Shown here: in pieces, positions 46,036 to 56,720 of the stretch | Numbering within the stretch: position 1 is the stretch's first letter | Layout: every line of letters begins with the position of its first letter | DNA from: Imbricaverruca yamaguchii | Lineage: Eukaryota; Arthropoda; Thecostraca; Neoverrucidae | Assembly (NCBI GenBank): GCA_034440575.1 | Contig: JAOTOL010001388.1 | Location: forward strand, 113,501-177,500 | DNA: 64,000 nt | Direction of reading: 5' to 3' | The notes under the pieces: generated by a model | The model's database searches: none | The model's input: only the letters and a program-made list of their open reading frames with translations | What the model was told of the DNA's origin: nothing | Made by a program: the position numbers and the translations under genes

Positions 46036-46891
46036 TTAATCCGTCCCGTCTCGGGGGGGGGGGGGCTCTTCAACCGCCCCCTCAGGTTTTTCGCGGATAG
46101 TGGACGAACGGCGCGAGGCAGTGCGCCCAAATTTGGCATACATTTTCCCACACCAATTTGGCATGATGTTTCAAAATTTTGAAGTCAAGTCATATAGGGT
46201 CAACGAGTTAGTCGAGGTCAAGTGAGGTCACCTCCAAAAAAGTTCAACCAGTCGTCACGCTTTAGCGGATACAGATATTTTAATGAAGCTTTCAGCGTTT
46301 GCTTATCTTTAGGATGCAACAAAACGCACCAGTGAAATTTTTCATTTCTTTTTCCGTTTTTGACTACATATAAATTTTGCATATTTGCCTATTGCAGTTC
46401 AAATAGAAGATTCTGGCTAGAGTAAGCATTTTTTATTAGGGCAAGTTGACTTCCAACAACGTTCCTCGGTCTGCCTTACCAATTAGAAAAGGAAAATTAA
46501 AGAAAACTTGAACTCAATTTAAAAAAAAAAATCAAGTTTCTTTTTTGTGGGATGGGCGGGGGGAGAAAAATTTGTATCGCCCTGGTCGATTTAGCTATCT
46601 TTTGTCATTACAAAAATGTTTTTTTTTCCTCATATATCCCCAAAATGAGCTCCACAGAGCCAAAAACATAATGAAAGTTGTGAAAAGCCGTGACAATTTA
46701 GCCCCCCTGGTGAAGTCACTTTTGGGGAAGTTGTCTTGGGGATGGATCCGGACCCTACTCGTCGAGCGCTTTCCGATGACACCTCTTTCGTTTTCGTGCG
46801 ACGCTTAGTTTGGATTTTAGAGGGGGTTACTATCGGCCCCCTCCCCTGAGACGGATTGTGAGGGTCTGACCAGAGAGACGGCGCGGGTTAA
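46036..46891 (-). mobile_element. piggyBac-like MITE, copy D (intact, 856 bp)
   Basis: TTAA lies at both outer edges (46036-46039, 46888-46891). The ends read inward as TCCGTCCCGTCTCG and CCCGCGCCGTCTCT, short imperfect inverted repeats. TTAA duplication with C-rich ends is the hallmark of piggyBac elements. It has no transposase frame, so it depends on one elsewhere. An AGGTCA-AGTG-AGGTCA motif is at 46215-46230. Confidence 0.8.
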
Positions 46892-47457
46892 GGAAGTCCA
46901 GATGTACCATGTTAGATGGTGTTAACAACACATCCACACTGCATACTTAAACTATGAACTGAGTTGGCCATTTCTCTCAATTCCTCGGACTACCATGCAG
47001 ATTATTTTTGGGTGGACTGTTGCACAGTCAGAATGAGCTCATGATGTGCATCAAAATGTTACTTTCCATTTATATATTTAATTGCTATTTATTTATCTCC
47101 TCGCTATTTACCTTACTTGTGAGTAATTGCTACTATAATTAACTGCTTTAATTACCCTTTACGTAATTGAATCCTCTGAAGCTATTTTCTATGGCTTCCA
47201 GTTTAAAATAGTACAGTAATGGGCATGAATGAGGTAAACATGCTTGATATGCATAATGCTGTGGAAAAAATTATCTATTAGATATTTCAATTGAACAATT
47301 TTCCACGTTTTGCACAATTCCCTACCACTCACATTCCAGCCAACGATTTATAAACAGCTAAAATCAGTGGCAGGTAATAATCTTCCGTCGTCTGCTGCCA
47401 ACCTTGGTTGAAAGTTACACATCATGGCACGACCAAAACCTTGAAATGAACGGGTGA
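46892..47457. other. Intergenic, nothing seen
   Basis: AT-rich; likely 3' flank or 3' UTR of CEBPZ on the minus strand, but no polyadenylation signal was assigned. Confidence 0.3.
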
Positions 47458-47540
47458 TTAAGCGCTGTGAGACGTATGCGACGAGACCTCATCTGCTTTC
47501 CCGGCTTCCCGGACAGTGGGCTTCCTTGTTCCGTCCGCAC
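47458..47540 (-). CDS. CEBPZ: CEBPZ possible last exon (doubtful)
   Basis: Acceptor CTACTTCAG before 47540 and a stop at 47458-47460. In the phase left by the previous exon it reads SADGTRKPTVREAGKADEVS, ending in SHSA. The usual basic C-terminal tail of the family is not clear in this frame, although another frame is more basic (GKQMRSRRIRL). The true last exon may be elsewhere. Confidence 0.3.
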
Positions 47541-47836
47541 CTGAAGTAGTAGAATAGAGAATAGTAGAATAGAGAGGAGAGGAGTGAGGAGAAAAGAGAG
47601 AAGAGAAGAAAGTTAGATATTTGGGATTTGGGACGCATTGTCTGCACTGGCCATGGAGCGTCCACAAGATAGAAGAAAGGAGACGAGATTATTATTAGGA
47701 GAGGAGAGTTGCTTTGCGTCGCCAACCGCAAACCGACATCTCAAAAGATGTTTTTGTTTGTTCACGGTGCCGGAGAGTGGACGCCACCACCCAAAGATTG
47801 TGTGCATGTGCCCCGGCGGGTAACGGGTGGACTCAC

Positions 47837-47948
47837 TTGTGCCGCCTCCGCGCACCGCTTGCGACGAGCCGTCGGCAAAGGCGCTGCCCTCCTCCAGCAG
47901 CTCTGAGAACTCCTCGGCAGAAGCGAACAGGCTGGACACGTCAGCACT
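47837..47948 (-). CDS. CEBPZ: CEBPZ exon, SAEEF motif
   Basis: Acceptor GTTTCCAG, donor GGCACAA|GTGAGT. Encodes SADVSSLFASAEEFSELLEE then GSAFADGSSQAV. SSLFxSAEEF is a strongly conserved C-terminal motif of CEBPZ. Starts in phase 0, matching the exon at 48756-48814. Confidence 0.88.
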
Positions 47949-48454
47949 CTGGAAACACGCGCCGTGCGGGGGCCATTCACTAGTGACACCGACGTAAATG
48001 GCGCCAAGTCAAGCATTCCCACAAAGGCAGCTACAGTCATTCAGTCCGCGCGGGCGTAAATGGCGCCAGGTCAGTCCCGCCACAAAGGACAGTTTCAGAT
48101 CGGTGGTCAGTCAGTCCACAATGGCTAGGTACGCCACCTGTGGTTGGGTGGATACTAATCTGATCTGGGAGAGAGAGCGAGATAAACCAGAGATGTCACA
48201 CCTTGGCACCGCGGCACGGCATGACAGCCCCAGCAATGACACGTGTTGATTATGGGCGCAATACAGCCAAAGCAGCTGACGCGCCAAAAAAGGGCACGGA
48301 CACAAAATGGCACGTGTGCTCCCTGCTGCGTTGTATCAGTTTGCTGTGCCACCACCTTACCAGTAGGTCTATCTTTAGCAACATTACAGTATGTATACAC
48401 AATTGTCTTGATGTTGAACACAAGGTTCTAAGATAGGTAGATAGTTCGCTACTG

Positions 48455-48500
48455 TGGTTTAGGGGCTCATCGACTGCATAGGTCACATAGCGACCGTCAG
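48455..48500 (-). mobile_element. Micro-LINE copy in CEBPZ intron
   Basis: GGTTTAGGGGCTCATCGACT followed by GCATAGGTCACATAGCG, the LINE tail core. Ends degenerate, duplication not found. Confidence 0.55.
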
Positions 48501-48755
48501 GTTCCAAGATGGCAAGGGGAAACTTTAAGTAAACATACATATGGAGAACCCTGAAAAGTAAAGATAGACATGCATTAGTCGTTGTGTGGAATGTTTTGCA
48601 TTCCTGGCATTGTTTGTTTTCTTCATCTATCAAATCTCTTTTTAAGATGGCCTCTTCTTTTGACATACCTTTTGGCACGCCACCATCCGGATTATCGTAC
48701 AATGTGCCGTGCCAGAATTTGCCGTGTCCTCGTAAGTGCGCACTCCACGACCCAC

Positions 48756-48814
48756 CTTTGCTTTCTTCTTGGTCCCTGCGATCCCGAACGCTCGCGAACT
48801 CCTTGATAGGGATC
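48756..48814 (-). CDS. CEBPZ: CEBPZ small exon, basic linker
   Basis: A 59-bp exon between acceptor GTAATCACAG and donor GCAAAG|GTGGGT. It completes a Gly codon left by the previous exon and encodes SLSRSSRAFGIAGTKKKAK, fitting the FAG...KKK stretch just before the SAEEF motif in the family. Phase matches on both sides (1 in, 0 out), the main reason to accept so short an exon. Confidence 0.75.
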
Positions 48815-49199
48815 CTGTGATTACAAGGAATCAGCATCACTCATCCGCACATATTCCTCCAAAGCGGCGTGATTTGTTATCGTCTTGCTACGGGCTACAA
48901 CATAACGGTGCAAGAACAACATCATGACGGAGACCACGGAAGGAACAAGACTCACTGAATGGCATGCAATTTCCTAACACAAAAGTTACCACTGAAACTG
49001 GTGTGCATCCAATAGCTTTTAAGATGTCATTTTGGTACTCACTGCGAATAAAACAATCAACATTTGTGTTCTATATCTGTGACGGCATCAAGGCTGTGCA
49101 AGTCCAACGTTAACGATAGAAAATGTATGAACCCAAGATGACCGGACATGCCAGAAAGAATAGCTTGCTTGTATGATGACAGAAACCACGTAGCCACAC
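48815..49199. other. CEBPZ intron, nothing else seen
   Basis: No repeat family or coding domain recognised. Confidence 0.3.
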
Positions 49200-49203
49200 A
49201 AAG

Positions 49204-49335
<132 letters not shown>

Positions 49336-49339
49336 CATG

Positions 49340-50434
49340 CTCGACACAAAACCCGACATGAAATCCTTTGCGGCTGAGCACTGGCATTGCTGACCTGTTC
49401 ACTCGCCACAATGTAACCGTGGCGGGCCTCTTCACCAATTACCTCAAACGCCTCGGTCACCACTTCACCATCCGTTCCACCGTCGACTGTGCACGTATGG
49501 CGGTACTCAGGACCGCGATAACACCACCTTTGGCCAGTATAATTCTCGTGCCGTCACAGCCAAGCACAGAAACATCCGCACCAAACTCATATGCCACGGC
49601 ATCGGTCCTGAAAATGTCCTCAGCTTTCCCAGTCTGTGGGGTAAAATGTCCTAAATATGCACTGTCTGGCTCGGATACAACCACAATGTGCTCTTCCGTC
49701 TTCTTTGAACTGGCTGTCATAAGCGTGTCGTCTTTTCTTCCGTCAGTAGAGACCAGATACGACCTGCATGATACCATGGCTCTGGGCTACTACCCTCTTC
49801 TAATCCGATCCTTGCTCGCCATACTTTGCTATCCACTATGCGTCCATATCGTCGAAGTGATCCGACCATGTCCACTTGGAAACCGTTTATGATCCAGACA
49901 CGCACGATTAGACACTCCGTACCACTGCTGCTAGAGCCGTATTTAGTAGTTCGTTCGTTTATTTAGCAGTTCACCATATACTCTGACTCATGACTACAGA
50001 TGTGAGCGATGATGAATCTGTGGCGGAATCTGGTCTGAATTAGAATCTAGTGGCCATCCAGGTCCCGGTTGTGGTGATGTGACTGTCTCGGCGGTTGACG
50101 CCCCTTTCGTCCATGGCGCATCGACGTGATTTCACGAATCTGCGGTGCCGATTTGCATTTGGCGAGGTCCTCTGGTCTTGGACAAGGAAACTCCATTCGT
50201 GGCACTTTGTCGGCCATCGCACATGCAACTATCGATATCAGCACATTTGCAGCGGGCTATATCAAACAATTTCAACCACTCATCACCGGACGGACGACAC
50301 CTGGTGATGCCGACTTTTCCAGCAGTTTTCATGTATCGCAAGTAGCGATCGCGGCATTCTCGAACCATATCTTCGACTCGCCCCCCAACAATTGGTATTC
50401 CTTCCAGCACCACATTTTCATCACACTTCCGCAC
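49340..50434 (-). pseudogene. Broken transposase-like gene of an uncharacterised arthropod family
   Basis: Minus-strand blocks in order: IVGGRVEDMVRECRDRYL and GDEWLKLFDIARCKCADID with a Cys cluster (50434-50160); a DQR and MQIGTAD segment; then LVSTDGRKDDTLM, EEHIVVVSEPDSAYLGH FTP and VLGCDGT followed by KGGVIAVL (49777-49457); then a tail to 49340. From memory this layout recurs in large families of unnamed proteins in arthropods and cnidarians; the DG-D and CDGT motifs could be the first acidic residues of an RNase H-like transposase fold (inference). Several frameshifts make it a pseudogene. It lies inside a CEBPZ intron on the same strand. Confidence 0.5.
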
Positions 50435-50865
50435 AAACTTTATATGGTGCTAGCTCTTCAACCTTTGTTCGCACATGATCTATCACTTACTCAGTAATTC
50501 ACGTCGTCTCGTGGGCTGGTTTGTTTAGTTCGAAGAACCAAGCCCTTGAAGCGCGGTCTTAATGTTCGAACCTTACCCCGATCACACCGACGCAGTAATA
50601 TCACACTCGGCGGGGCACACTTGCACACCAAACCACCTTTCCCCTCCCGCGCCTGCCATCCCGCCCGGCGCCCTCGTAAGGTTGTCCTACTGCTGATAAT
50701 CCCGTTCAACTTGTAACAAAACGAGACTTGATTCTAATAAACAGGGATTAGGCATGCGAAGCTATTTTTGTCTTGTCGTACGCAATTATTCGAATGATGA
50801 TTCATAGCACTGTGAAAGTGGACGTGGAGCGATCAGTCTTTTCAGTGAAGTTTAATCTTTACAAT
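50435..50865. other. CEBPZ intron, nothing seen
   Basis: No repeat or domain recognised. Confidence 0.3.
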
Positions 50866-51138
50866 AAGAAAAACCCCCCCCCCCTTATTTTTTTTTTAAA
50901 AAAAAAAAAAAATTAAAAAAGTCCACCACACCACCCACCCCCCCCCTTTTTCCCCGCCGCCCCGCCGCGGGCCCCCGCGGGGGGGCGGGAGGGGGTTAAA
51001 ACAAAAAACCAAAAGGAGCCCCAACAACAAAACCCCCCCCCCCCGGGCCCCCCCCAATTTTGTTTTTTTATCCCCTTTTCTTTTTTTTTTTATTTTTTTT
51101 TTTTTTTATTTAATGGGTTTTAGTGGTTTTTATTAAAT

Positions 51139-51172
<34 letters not shown>
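50866..51172. other. Homopolymer-dominated patch, probable sequence error
   Basis: Runs of C, T, A and G dominate (for example CCCCCCCCTTATTTTTTTTT). It resembles the patch at 41416-41942 and stops shortly before a clean SINE copy. Confidence 0.55.
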
Positions 51173-51173
<1 letters not shown>

Positions 51174-51199
51174 ACACAACAACTTCATCAGATCAGTTT

Positions 51200-51378
51200 G
51201 TTTGTTTATTGGTTGGTTCACGTCACACTTTATGCACATTCACGGCTAATGACGCCGCCCACACTGTTTCGCCGGTGGGCCGCGGGATTGGGAGATGTCC
51301 TGAGTGGCGCTAGAGTCGAACCCGGGACCTTTGGTACCCATAGCCCGACACCTTAACCAATCGGCCATCCCCGCCCCA
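51200..51378 (-). mobile_element. tRNA-derived SINE family 1 (179 bp)
   Basis: Perfect 13-bp duplication ATCAGATCAGTTT at 51187-51199 and 51379-51391. Minus strand starts GGGGCGGGGATGGCCGATTGG with B box GGTTCGACTC and a body GTGGGCGGCGTCATTAGCCG; it ends AACCAACCAATAAACAAAC. Confidence 0.92.
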
Positions 51379-51391
51379 TATCAGATCAGTT

Positions 51392-52103
51392 TAAAAAAAA
51401 AAGATGCATGCGGTACGATAACTGGACTGGAGGTGTAATAGGCTTCCCAAAGACGGCCCTTCAAAAGGCCTCAGTGAATACTTTTCCAAGTTGAGAACAT
51501 CCGGTTTTACGATAAAAATGGACAAATGGAAGGGAAATGAATCAGGTACATGTCAGAAGCGAGTCACATCAACCTGGAAGCAGAAAATGCTACCGAACAA
51601 GATGCAATAACACGTCGCGTGCAATCACATCCACCTACAGAAACCTGTGACCCTCCTTAACTCGATTGTGAAAGTGTCAAAACATGAGCGATGCATCATG
51701 TAATGTGAACGGATTAATCGCTTAATCCGCTTTAATCTAGCACAGTGATAAGCTCCCATTAATAGTTATCCAATAGGATGACGAGCATAACTCCCATAAA
51801 TATCACAGAACCACTCTTATTGTCGTTAGCAAATACGAAATAACATGTAACCATTCAACTTGGTCCTGCTAGGCCAGAGTTCACAAACTGACAACACAGC
51901 TTGGGCTCGCCGACGATACCTCCCTTCCAAACTCATCCGTGGCGGGGAAGTAGCCTATTCCGGAAGATGGGGCCATTCGTACTATAAGGACGGTCAAATG
52001 TCACCGTCATTCTTCACAACACCTCGATGTGAATCCAACATCTCGTCCCGCCACCATGACTTCGATTTCTCATGCTCACACTTCATGGAGAATCAACACT
52101 GAC
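51392..52103. other. CEBPZ intron, nothing seen
   Basis: No repeat or domain recognised. Confidence 0.3.
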
Positions 52104-52220
52104 CTGACTCCTCATCATCATCATCGCCGTCGTCCTCGCCTAGACTGTCCATGCCGTCCAGGTTGTCCTCGTCTTCAGACCCGTCCAGGCCTGGCCGACC
52201 GCCGTCCACTTCGTCTCCGT
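52104..52220 (-). CDS. CEBPZ: CEBPZ exon, acidic region
   Basis: Acceptor GCGGGCAG, donor GAGTCAG|GTCAGT. Encodes GDEVDGGRPGLDGSEDEDNL then DGMDSLGEDDGDDDDEES, the Asp/Glu-rich region found in this position of the family. Enters in phase 1 and leaves in phase 1, consistent with both neighbours. Confidence 0.85.
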
Positions 52221-52249
52221 CTGCCCGCCACAGACACGTGTCATCGGCT

Positions 52250-52400
52250 TTACGACGCGTCGACTGATCTGGCCATTTGGCGCCGGCAATCTTCACGTCG
52301 ATTGGTTAAAGGCGAAGGCCAGCGAGAGGTGGGACTCGAATTCAGAACGCTCCGGTTGGGAGATCAGCATCCTACGCCTGGACTACTCCACATACACACG
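52250..52400 (-). mobile_element. SINE family 2-related copy, diverged
   Basis: Shares GGCGAAGGCCAGCGAGAGGTG, GACTCGAATTCAGAA (B box region) and CTGGACTACTCCAC with the 23.2 kb SINE, in the same orientation, but has many changes. No duplication identified. It lies just upstream (in gene direction) of the acidic exon. Confidence 0.5.
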
Positions 52401-53202
52401 ATTGACATCTCGGTGACAAGCTAGACATACGAGGCACAGCCCAGCGACGAAATATCAGCTCTCCGAACAGTCAACGTCATCACTACGAACTACCCAACGC
52501 ATTGTTTTCAAATTGCCGTATCGGGATGTAGAAAAGACATCGGACAACTGAAAGCACAATTGTGTCAGCTTTCAGTTTTCACACAACTGTGGAATTTGAA
52601 AACGATGTCTTGGGTAGTTCGTACATCCCGATACCGAGCTACTGGTGACGTGTTCAAACGCCGATACATCTCACTATAGATAATAAACATTAGTGATACC
52701 GAGAAAATGTACAACCGAACATCTCAACAGAAACGTAGCCGACGAGTGGCAGCGTGATCAGTCCCTCCCCACCCTTCGAGCTTCATGGCAGGGACAGAAG
52801 CGCCGCTCCGTGCATAATTTTTCAACCACCATTGCTTTTTTCATGGACAAATTTGTCCTATATCGGACACCAAGCTCAAAGGTAATTTGAGAGCCCTGAC
52901 TCAACTTGTCAGCAATAGGATCATATCCGGCGCATTCGATTTTTATTTTTCAATGCGTGTTACGGATCCGAGCAGCTGCAGTCCTTCATAAACAGTTAAA
53001 AAGCACTCCAGGTATTTTTAATTAATACCAGTCTCAACTCACTGCTCCTCACCTGATACAACTAACAAACTAACATAGCCAACGTTTCAGTCCATCGACG
53101 GCCCACTGGCACACCGCGTCCAGTCAAGCTCCGACCGCCACACGACCCACAGTCGCAACGCAACAACCGCGTGGCGGCCAGCCCAGCGGGAGGCAGGCTC
53201 AC
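52401..53202. other. CEBPZ intron
   Basis: A notable inverted pair: AACTACCCAACGCATTGTTTTC near 52487 and GAAAACGATGTCTTGGGTAGTT near 52598, with CCGTATCGGGATG and CATCCCGATAC at the outer parts, i.e. a small palindromic element. No coding sequence. Confidence 0.4.
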
Positions 53203-53408
53203 CTTCCGCCTCCAGCGCGTCGTCGGCGGCGTCGACGATCTCCGCCATGAAGTCCACCTCGCCGGCGTCGCCGGCCTCGCCCTTGCCGTCGAAGAAGTGG
53301 TCCAGGAAACTATCGAACGCCTCGTCGGTGACGTCACCCTGGGCGTCGGTGAGCGGGCGGGCCGGCTCGGCGCGGCCCAGACCGTGCTCGTCCCGCCACT
53401 TGAAGTAC
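53203..53408 (-). CDS. CEBPZ: CEBPZ exon, after the FFHR motif
   Basis: Acceptor CGCCGGCAG, donor GCGGAAG|GTGAGC. First base completes the Arg codon of FFHR. Encodes YFKWRDEHGLGRAEPARPL, DAQGDVTDEAFDSFLDHFF and GEVDFMAEIVDAADDALEAE, matching the conserved DEEFxxxID...DxDF pattern. Very high GC3. Confidence 0.9.
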
Positions 53409-53519
53409 CTGCCGGCGCGCCGGACACGCTCATCGCGCGGCAGCGACGCACGGGGCAGCTGATGCTGGGCTCTGAGATAGTCTTGCAGCCGGTGACACCG
53501 TGCGTTGCCAGGTGGGGTG

Positions 53520-54236
53520 TGCTGGAAGTGTCAGGTGGGTTGTACCAGCAGCACCAGTTTGGCTGCGCTGGCAGTGTCAGGTGGGTTGCACCAGCAGTAC
53601 TAGTTTGGCTGTGCTGGCGGTGGCAGGTGGATTACACTAGCAGTGCCAGTTTGGCTGTACTGGCAGTGTCAGGTGGATTGCACTTGCAGTGCCAGTTTGG
53701 CTGTGCTGGCGGTGGGAGGTGGATTGCACTAGCAGTACCAGTTTGGCTGTGCTGGCGGTGCAGGTTGCACCAGCAGTACCAGTATGGCTGTGCTGCAGGT
53801 TGCTTTTGACATCTTGCTGCATGTTGCACCAGCAGACCATTGTGGCTGCGTGTCAGGTGGATTGCACCAGCAGTGCCAGTTTGGCTGTGCTGGCGGTGGC
53901 AGGTGGATTACACTAGCAGTGCCAGTTTGGCTGTGCTGGCGGTGGCAGGTGGATTGCACTAGCAGTGCCAGTTTGGCTGTGCTGGCGGTGGCAGGTGGAT
54001 TGCACTAGCAGTACCAGTTTGGCTGTGCTCGCAGTGTCAGGTGGATTGCACTAGCAGTGCCAGTTTGGCTGTGCTCGCAGTGTCAGATGGATTGCACCAG
54101 CAGTGCCAGTTTGGCTGTGCTGGCGGTGGCAGGTGGATTACACTAGCAGTACCAGTTTGGCTGTGCTCGCAGTGTCAGGTGGATTGCACCAGCAGTACCA
54201 GTATGGCGGTGCTGGCAGTATTAAGCAGCTGTACCA
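53520..54236. repeat. ~50-bp intronic minisatellite
   Basis: About 14 units based on CAGTGTCAGGTGGATTGCAC and CAGCAGTACCAGTTTGGCTG. One diverged unit (53790-53840) interrupts it. It ends 6 bp before the donor of the 54242-54373 exon. Confidence 0.9.
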
Positions 54237-54241
54237 CTCAC

Positions 54242-54373
54242 CTGTGGAAGAACCGCTCGTCGTGTGGCACCTGCGCCTCCGGCAGCCGGGCGTAGCCGGG
54301 AGACGAGACGGGCAGCTGACGGGCCGCGTCGGCCGCCGCGCCTCCCGTCTTCTTGGGGTTCTTGTAGCAAAAC
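54242..54373 (-). CDS. CEBPZ: CEBPZ exon with FFHR motif
   Basis: Acceptor TTATTTGTCAG, donor TTCCACAG|GTGAGT. The first base completes the Arg codon of the previous exon. Encodes FCYKNPKKTGGAAADAARQL, then PVSSPGYARLPEAQVPHDE RFFH. The pattern LPVxSxxY...VPxDExFFHR is diagnostic for the CBF/Mak21 family. Confidence 0.93.
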
Positions 54374-55122
54374 CTGACAAATAACCAAAGGCTCGATGCA
54401 GGTCACAGAGACCACACACACACGTATACACACACACAAACGCTGATACAATTACCCATAAATTCATTGGAACACATGTAATACATAATATATAATCAGT
54501 ATAAGAAGATAAATATGTCACAATATCATAACTGATTCTAAACTTTTATAGATAATACACTTCACAAAATGAGCTGAAGTAGCATGCAATATTAATAAAA
54601 CAATTAAAATATAATTTTAAAAACTAGTGAAGGGTATGCGTGCGACTAATACTAAAAAGGGTTTACAACTCACAGAAAGTGGTCACGAAAAAGTGTCTTG
54701 CAATACACACGTCAGCCAAAAATGCACACGACCTAAACGTCACGAAGCAAAATACACAACAATGGCCATTTAAATACTGTTAAGACAACCTTAGCATGCA
54801 CAAATGCAGGTAGCATGGAATATCATAGAAACAGATTGGCAATAATGGTGTCAAGAACCTTTCGCAACATTGAAAGTTTTTTACATTTATTATTCATTGC
54901 AAACCGCTTTTAAAGCCCCATGTTTGTCCGACTGACCAATATCAAATTTAGATTTTGGTAAGCTCTATGCAGACTCCTGAATGGCAAATATCGACAAAGC
55001 AAACATTTCCCGAAACAACAAAAAGACCCAATTTCAGTTTCGTTTTTCTTCTTCAGGACGTCGCACAACGGCAGTGGCCGGCGTGCCACCTCAGCTCACC
55101 ACCGGCCGTCCGCCGAGCCCAC
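54374..55122. other. CEBPZ intron, nothing seen
   Basis: AT-rich; no repeat array in this intron. Confidence 0.3.
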
Positions 55123-55484
55123 CTGTTGAGGAAGTGCATCAGCTGGAAGTCGTGCAGTGGGTTGCCCGAGTACTGCGCCGGCTTGCCGGCGATCAGCTGG
55201 CCGGCGAACAGCGCCAGCGACGGGTGCAGGTGTCGGCGCAGCTGTGTCAGCTCGTGCAGCGCCGCCAGCTCGGCGCGGCACCAGCGCGGCTCACGGTACA
55301 GCGGGTCGTAGCGGCGCCGGCGGCCGGCCGACCGGTCCGCCGCCACGAACACCCAGCCGGCCGGCACCGGGTCGGCCACACCGCCACACGGAGATGCGAC
55401 GCCCGCCTGCCCACCGCCAGTCGGCTCGGCGTCCCGCTCCCGCTGCTGCTGCTGCTGCTGCTGCTCACCGGCCGCCTCGTCATC
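55123..55484 (-). CDS. CEBPZ: CEBPZ exon, core CBF/Mak21 region
   Basis: Acceptor CCGTCTGCAG, donor CTCAACAG|GTGGGC. 362 bp, phase 0 in and 2 out. Encodes DDEAAGEQ, a run of seven to eight Gln from CAG codons, a variable linker (GWVFVAADRSAGRR), then the conserved RYDPLYREPRWCRAELAALH, LTQLRRHLHPSLALFAGQLI and KPAQYSGNPLHDFQLMHFLN. These residues line up with the YDPxxRNPxxxxA...HPSVxLFA...YxGDPLxDFTLxxFLDR signature. The (CAG)n stretch is a local oddity. Confidence 0.95.
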
Positions 55485-55659
55485 CTGCAGACGGCACAAC
55501 ATACACATCACTAACACAATAGCCACCTCATCTTTCTGCAAACAGCATAATGGCACCACATCATCCTGCAGACGGCAGAATAGCCACCGCATCACACAGC
55601 ATACGGTACAATAGTCGCCTCATTATTCTGCAGATGGAACAATATCCACCTCATCACCC

Positions 55660-55838
55660 GGGGCGGGGATGGCTGAGTGGTTAAGGTGTCGGGCTATGGG
55701 TACCAAAGGTCCCGGGTTCGCCTCTAGCGCCACTCAGGACATTTCCCAATCCCGCGGTCCACCGGCGAAACAGTGGGCGGCGCCATTAGCCGTGAATGTG
55801 CATAAAGTGTGTCGTGAACCAACCAATAAACAAACAAA
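55660..55838 (+). mobile_element. tRNA-derived SINE family 1 (179 bp)
   Basis: Perfect 13-bp duplication CACCTCATCACCC at 55647-55659 and 55839-55851. Head GGGATGGCTGAGTGGTTAAG matches the Pol III A box (TGGCTGAGTGG) and resembles a tRNA-Ser/Leu type; B box GGGTTCG. Ends AACCAACCAATAAACAAACA. Confidence 0.93.
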
Positions 55839-56071
55839 CACCTCATCACCCTGCAGACAGCACTATAGCCAGCCCATCATCCTGCAGGTGGCACGATAGT
55901 CGCCGCATCATCCTGCAGACAGCACAACGGCCATCCCACATCTTGTACAGTGCAATAGTCACATCATCATTCTGCTGCTGCTCCCCATCCACATCATCAT
56001 CCTGAAGACGACACAGCAGCCACCTCAGAATAGTGCCACTGCTCCGCGATCGCCTTATCATCCTGCAAATG

Positions 56072-56250
56072 TTTGTTTATTGGTTGGTTCACGACACACT
56101 TTATGCACATTCACGGCTAATGGAGCCGCCCACACTGCTTCGCCGGTGGGCCGCGGGATTGGGAAATGTCCTGAGTGGCCTCTGGAGTCGAACCCGGGGC
56201 CTTTTGGTACCCATAGCCCGACACCTTAACCACTCGGCCATCCCCGCCCC
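56072..56250 (-). mobile_element. tRNA-derived SINE family 1 (179 bp)
   Basis: Perfect 13-bp duplication CATCCTGCAAATG at 56059-56071 and 56251-56263. Same length and sequence, with few differences, as the copies at 51200 and 55660. The target site lies in a unit of the acceptor-like array. Confidence 0.93.
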
Positions 56251-56720
56251 CATCCTGCAAATGGAACAAGTCATCTCATCCTCTTGCTGTTGCTGCTCTC
56301 CGGCCTACTTATAATCATGCAGAGGGTACAACAGTCTCCTCATCTTGCTGCTGCCGCTCCCCATCATCCTGCAGACCGTTTTAGAAGATCATCTCGCATA
56401 CCACACAATAGTCACATCAACATTCTGCTGCTGTTATATAGCACTACGCAAAGCCGATAATCCTGCAGACGGCACTACAGTTACGGCGGTTACAGCGACG
56501 ACACGACAAAAAACAGACGCCCTCATTCCAAAGACGGTACACCAGCCACAGGGTTTGGGGGGGGGGGGGGGGGACTCATTACCAGACTGAACGTCCACTG
56601 ACGACCGGAGGACCGGCTGATAGGCAGAGTCCCAGTGTCAGACGAGTCATCTCATTGGCATTCTCAGAGTCCCGGTGACAAGCCAAACGTCTCACTGGCC
56701 GGGCGTCAGGTGCAGCTCAC

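Larger units (their letters stand above)
55485..56480. repeat. Intronic array of acceptor-like units (with two SINEs)
   Basis: Degenerate units of about 33-37 bp, plus-strand CATCATCCTGCAGACGGCAC, AATAGTCACCTCATC. On the gene strand each unit reads GTGCCGTCTGCAG followed by GATGATG, the same sequence as the real acceptor of the exon at 55484. Interrupted by SINEs at 55660-55838 and 56072-56250. Confidence 0.75.

Noticed and set aside
48250..48840. 196-codon minus-strand ORF with a plausible-looking FWHGTLYDNPDGG stretch
   Set aside because: No family recognised, and it overlaps the CEBPZ exon at 48756-48814 in another frame, where phase and homology both fit. A transposon fragment downstream of the exon cannot be excluded.
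55660..56250. Possible tRNA genes
   Set aside because: The heads have A and B boxes but lack a consistent cloverleaf, and the units have SINE bodies, tails and target duplications.
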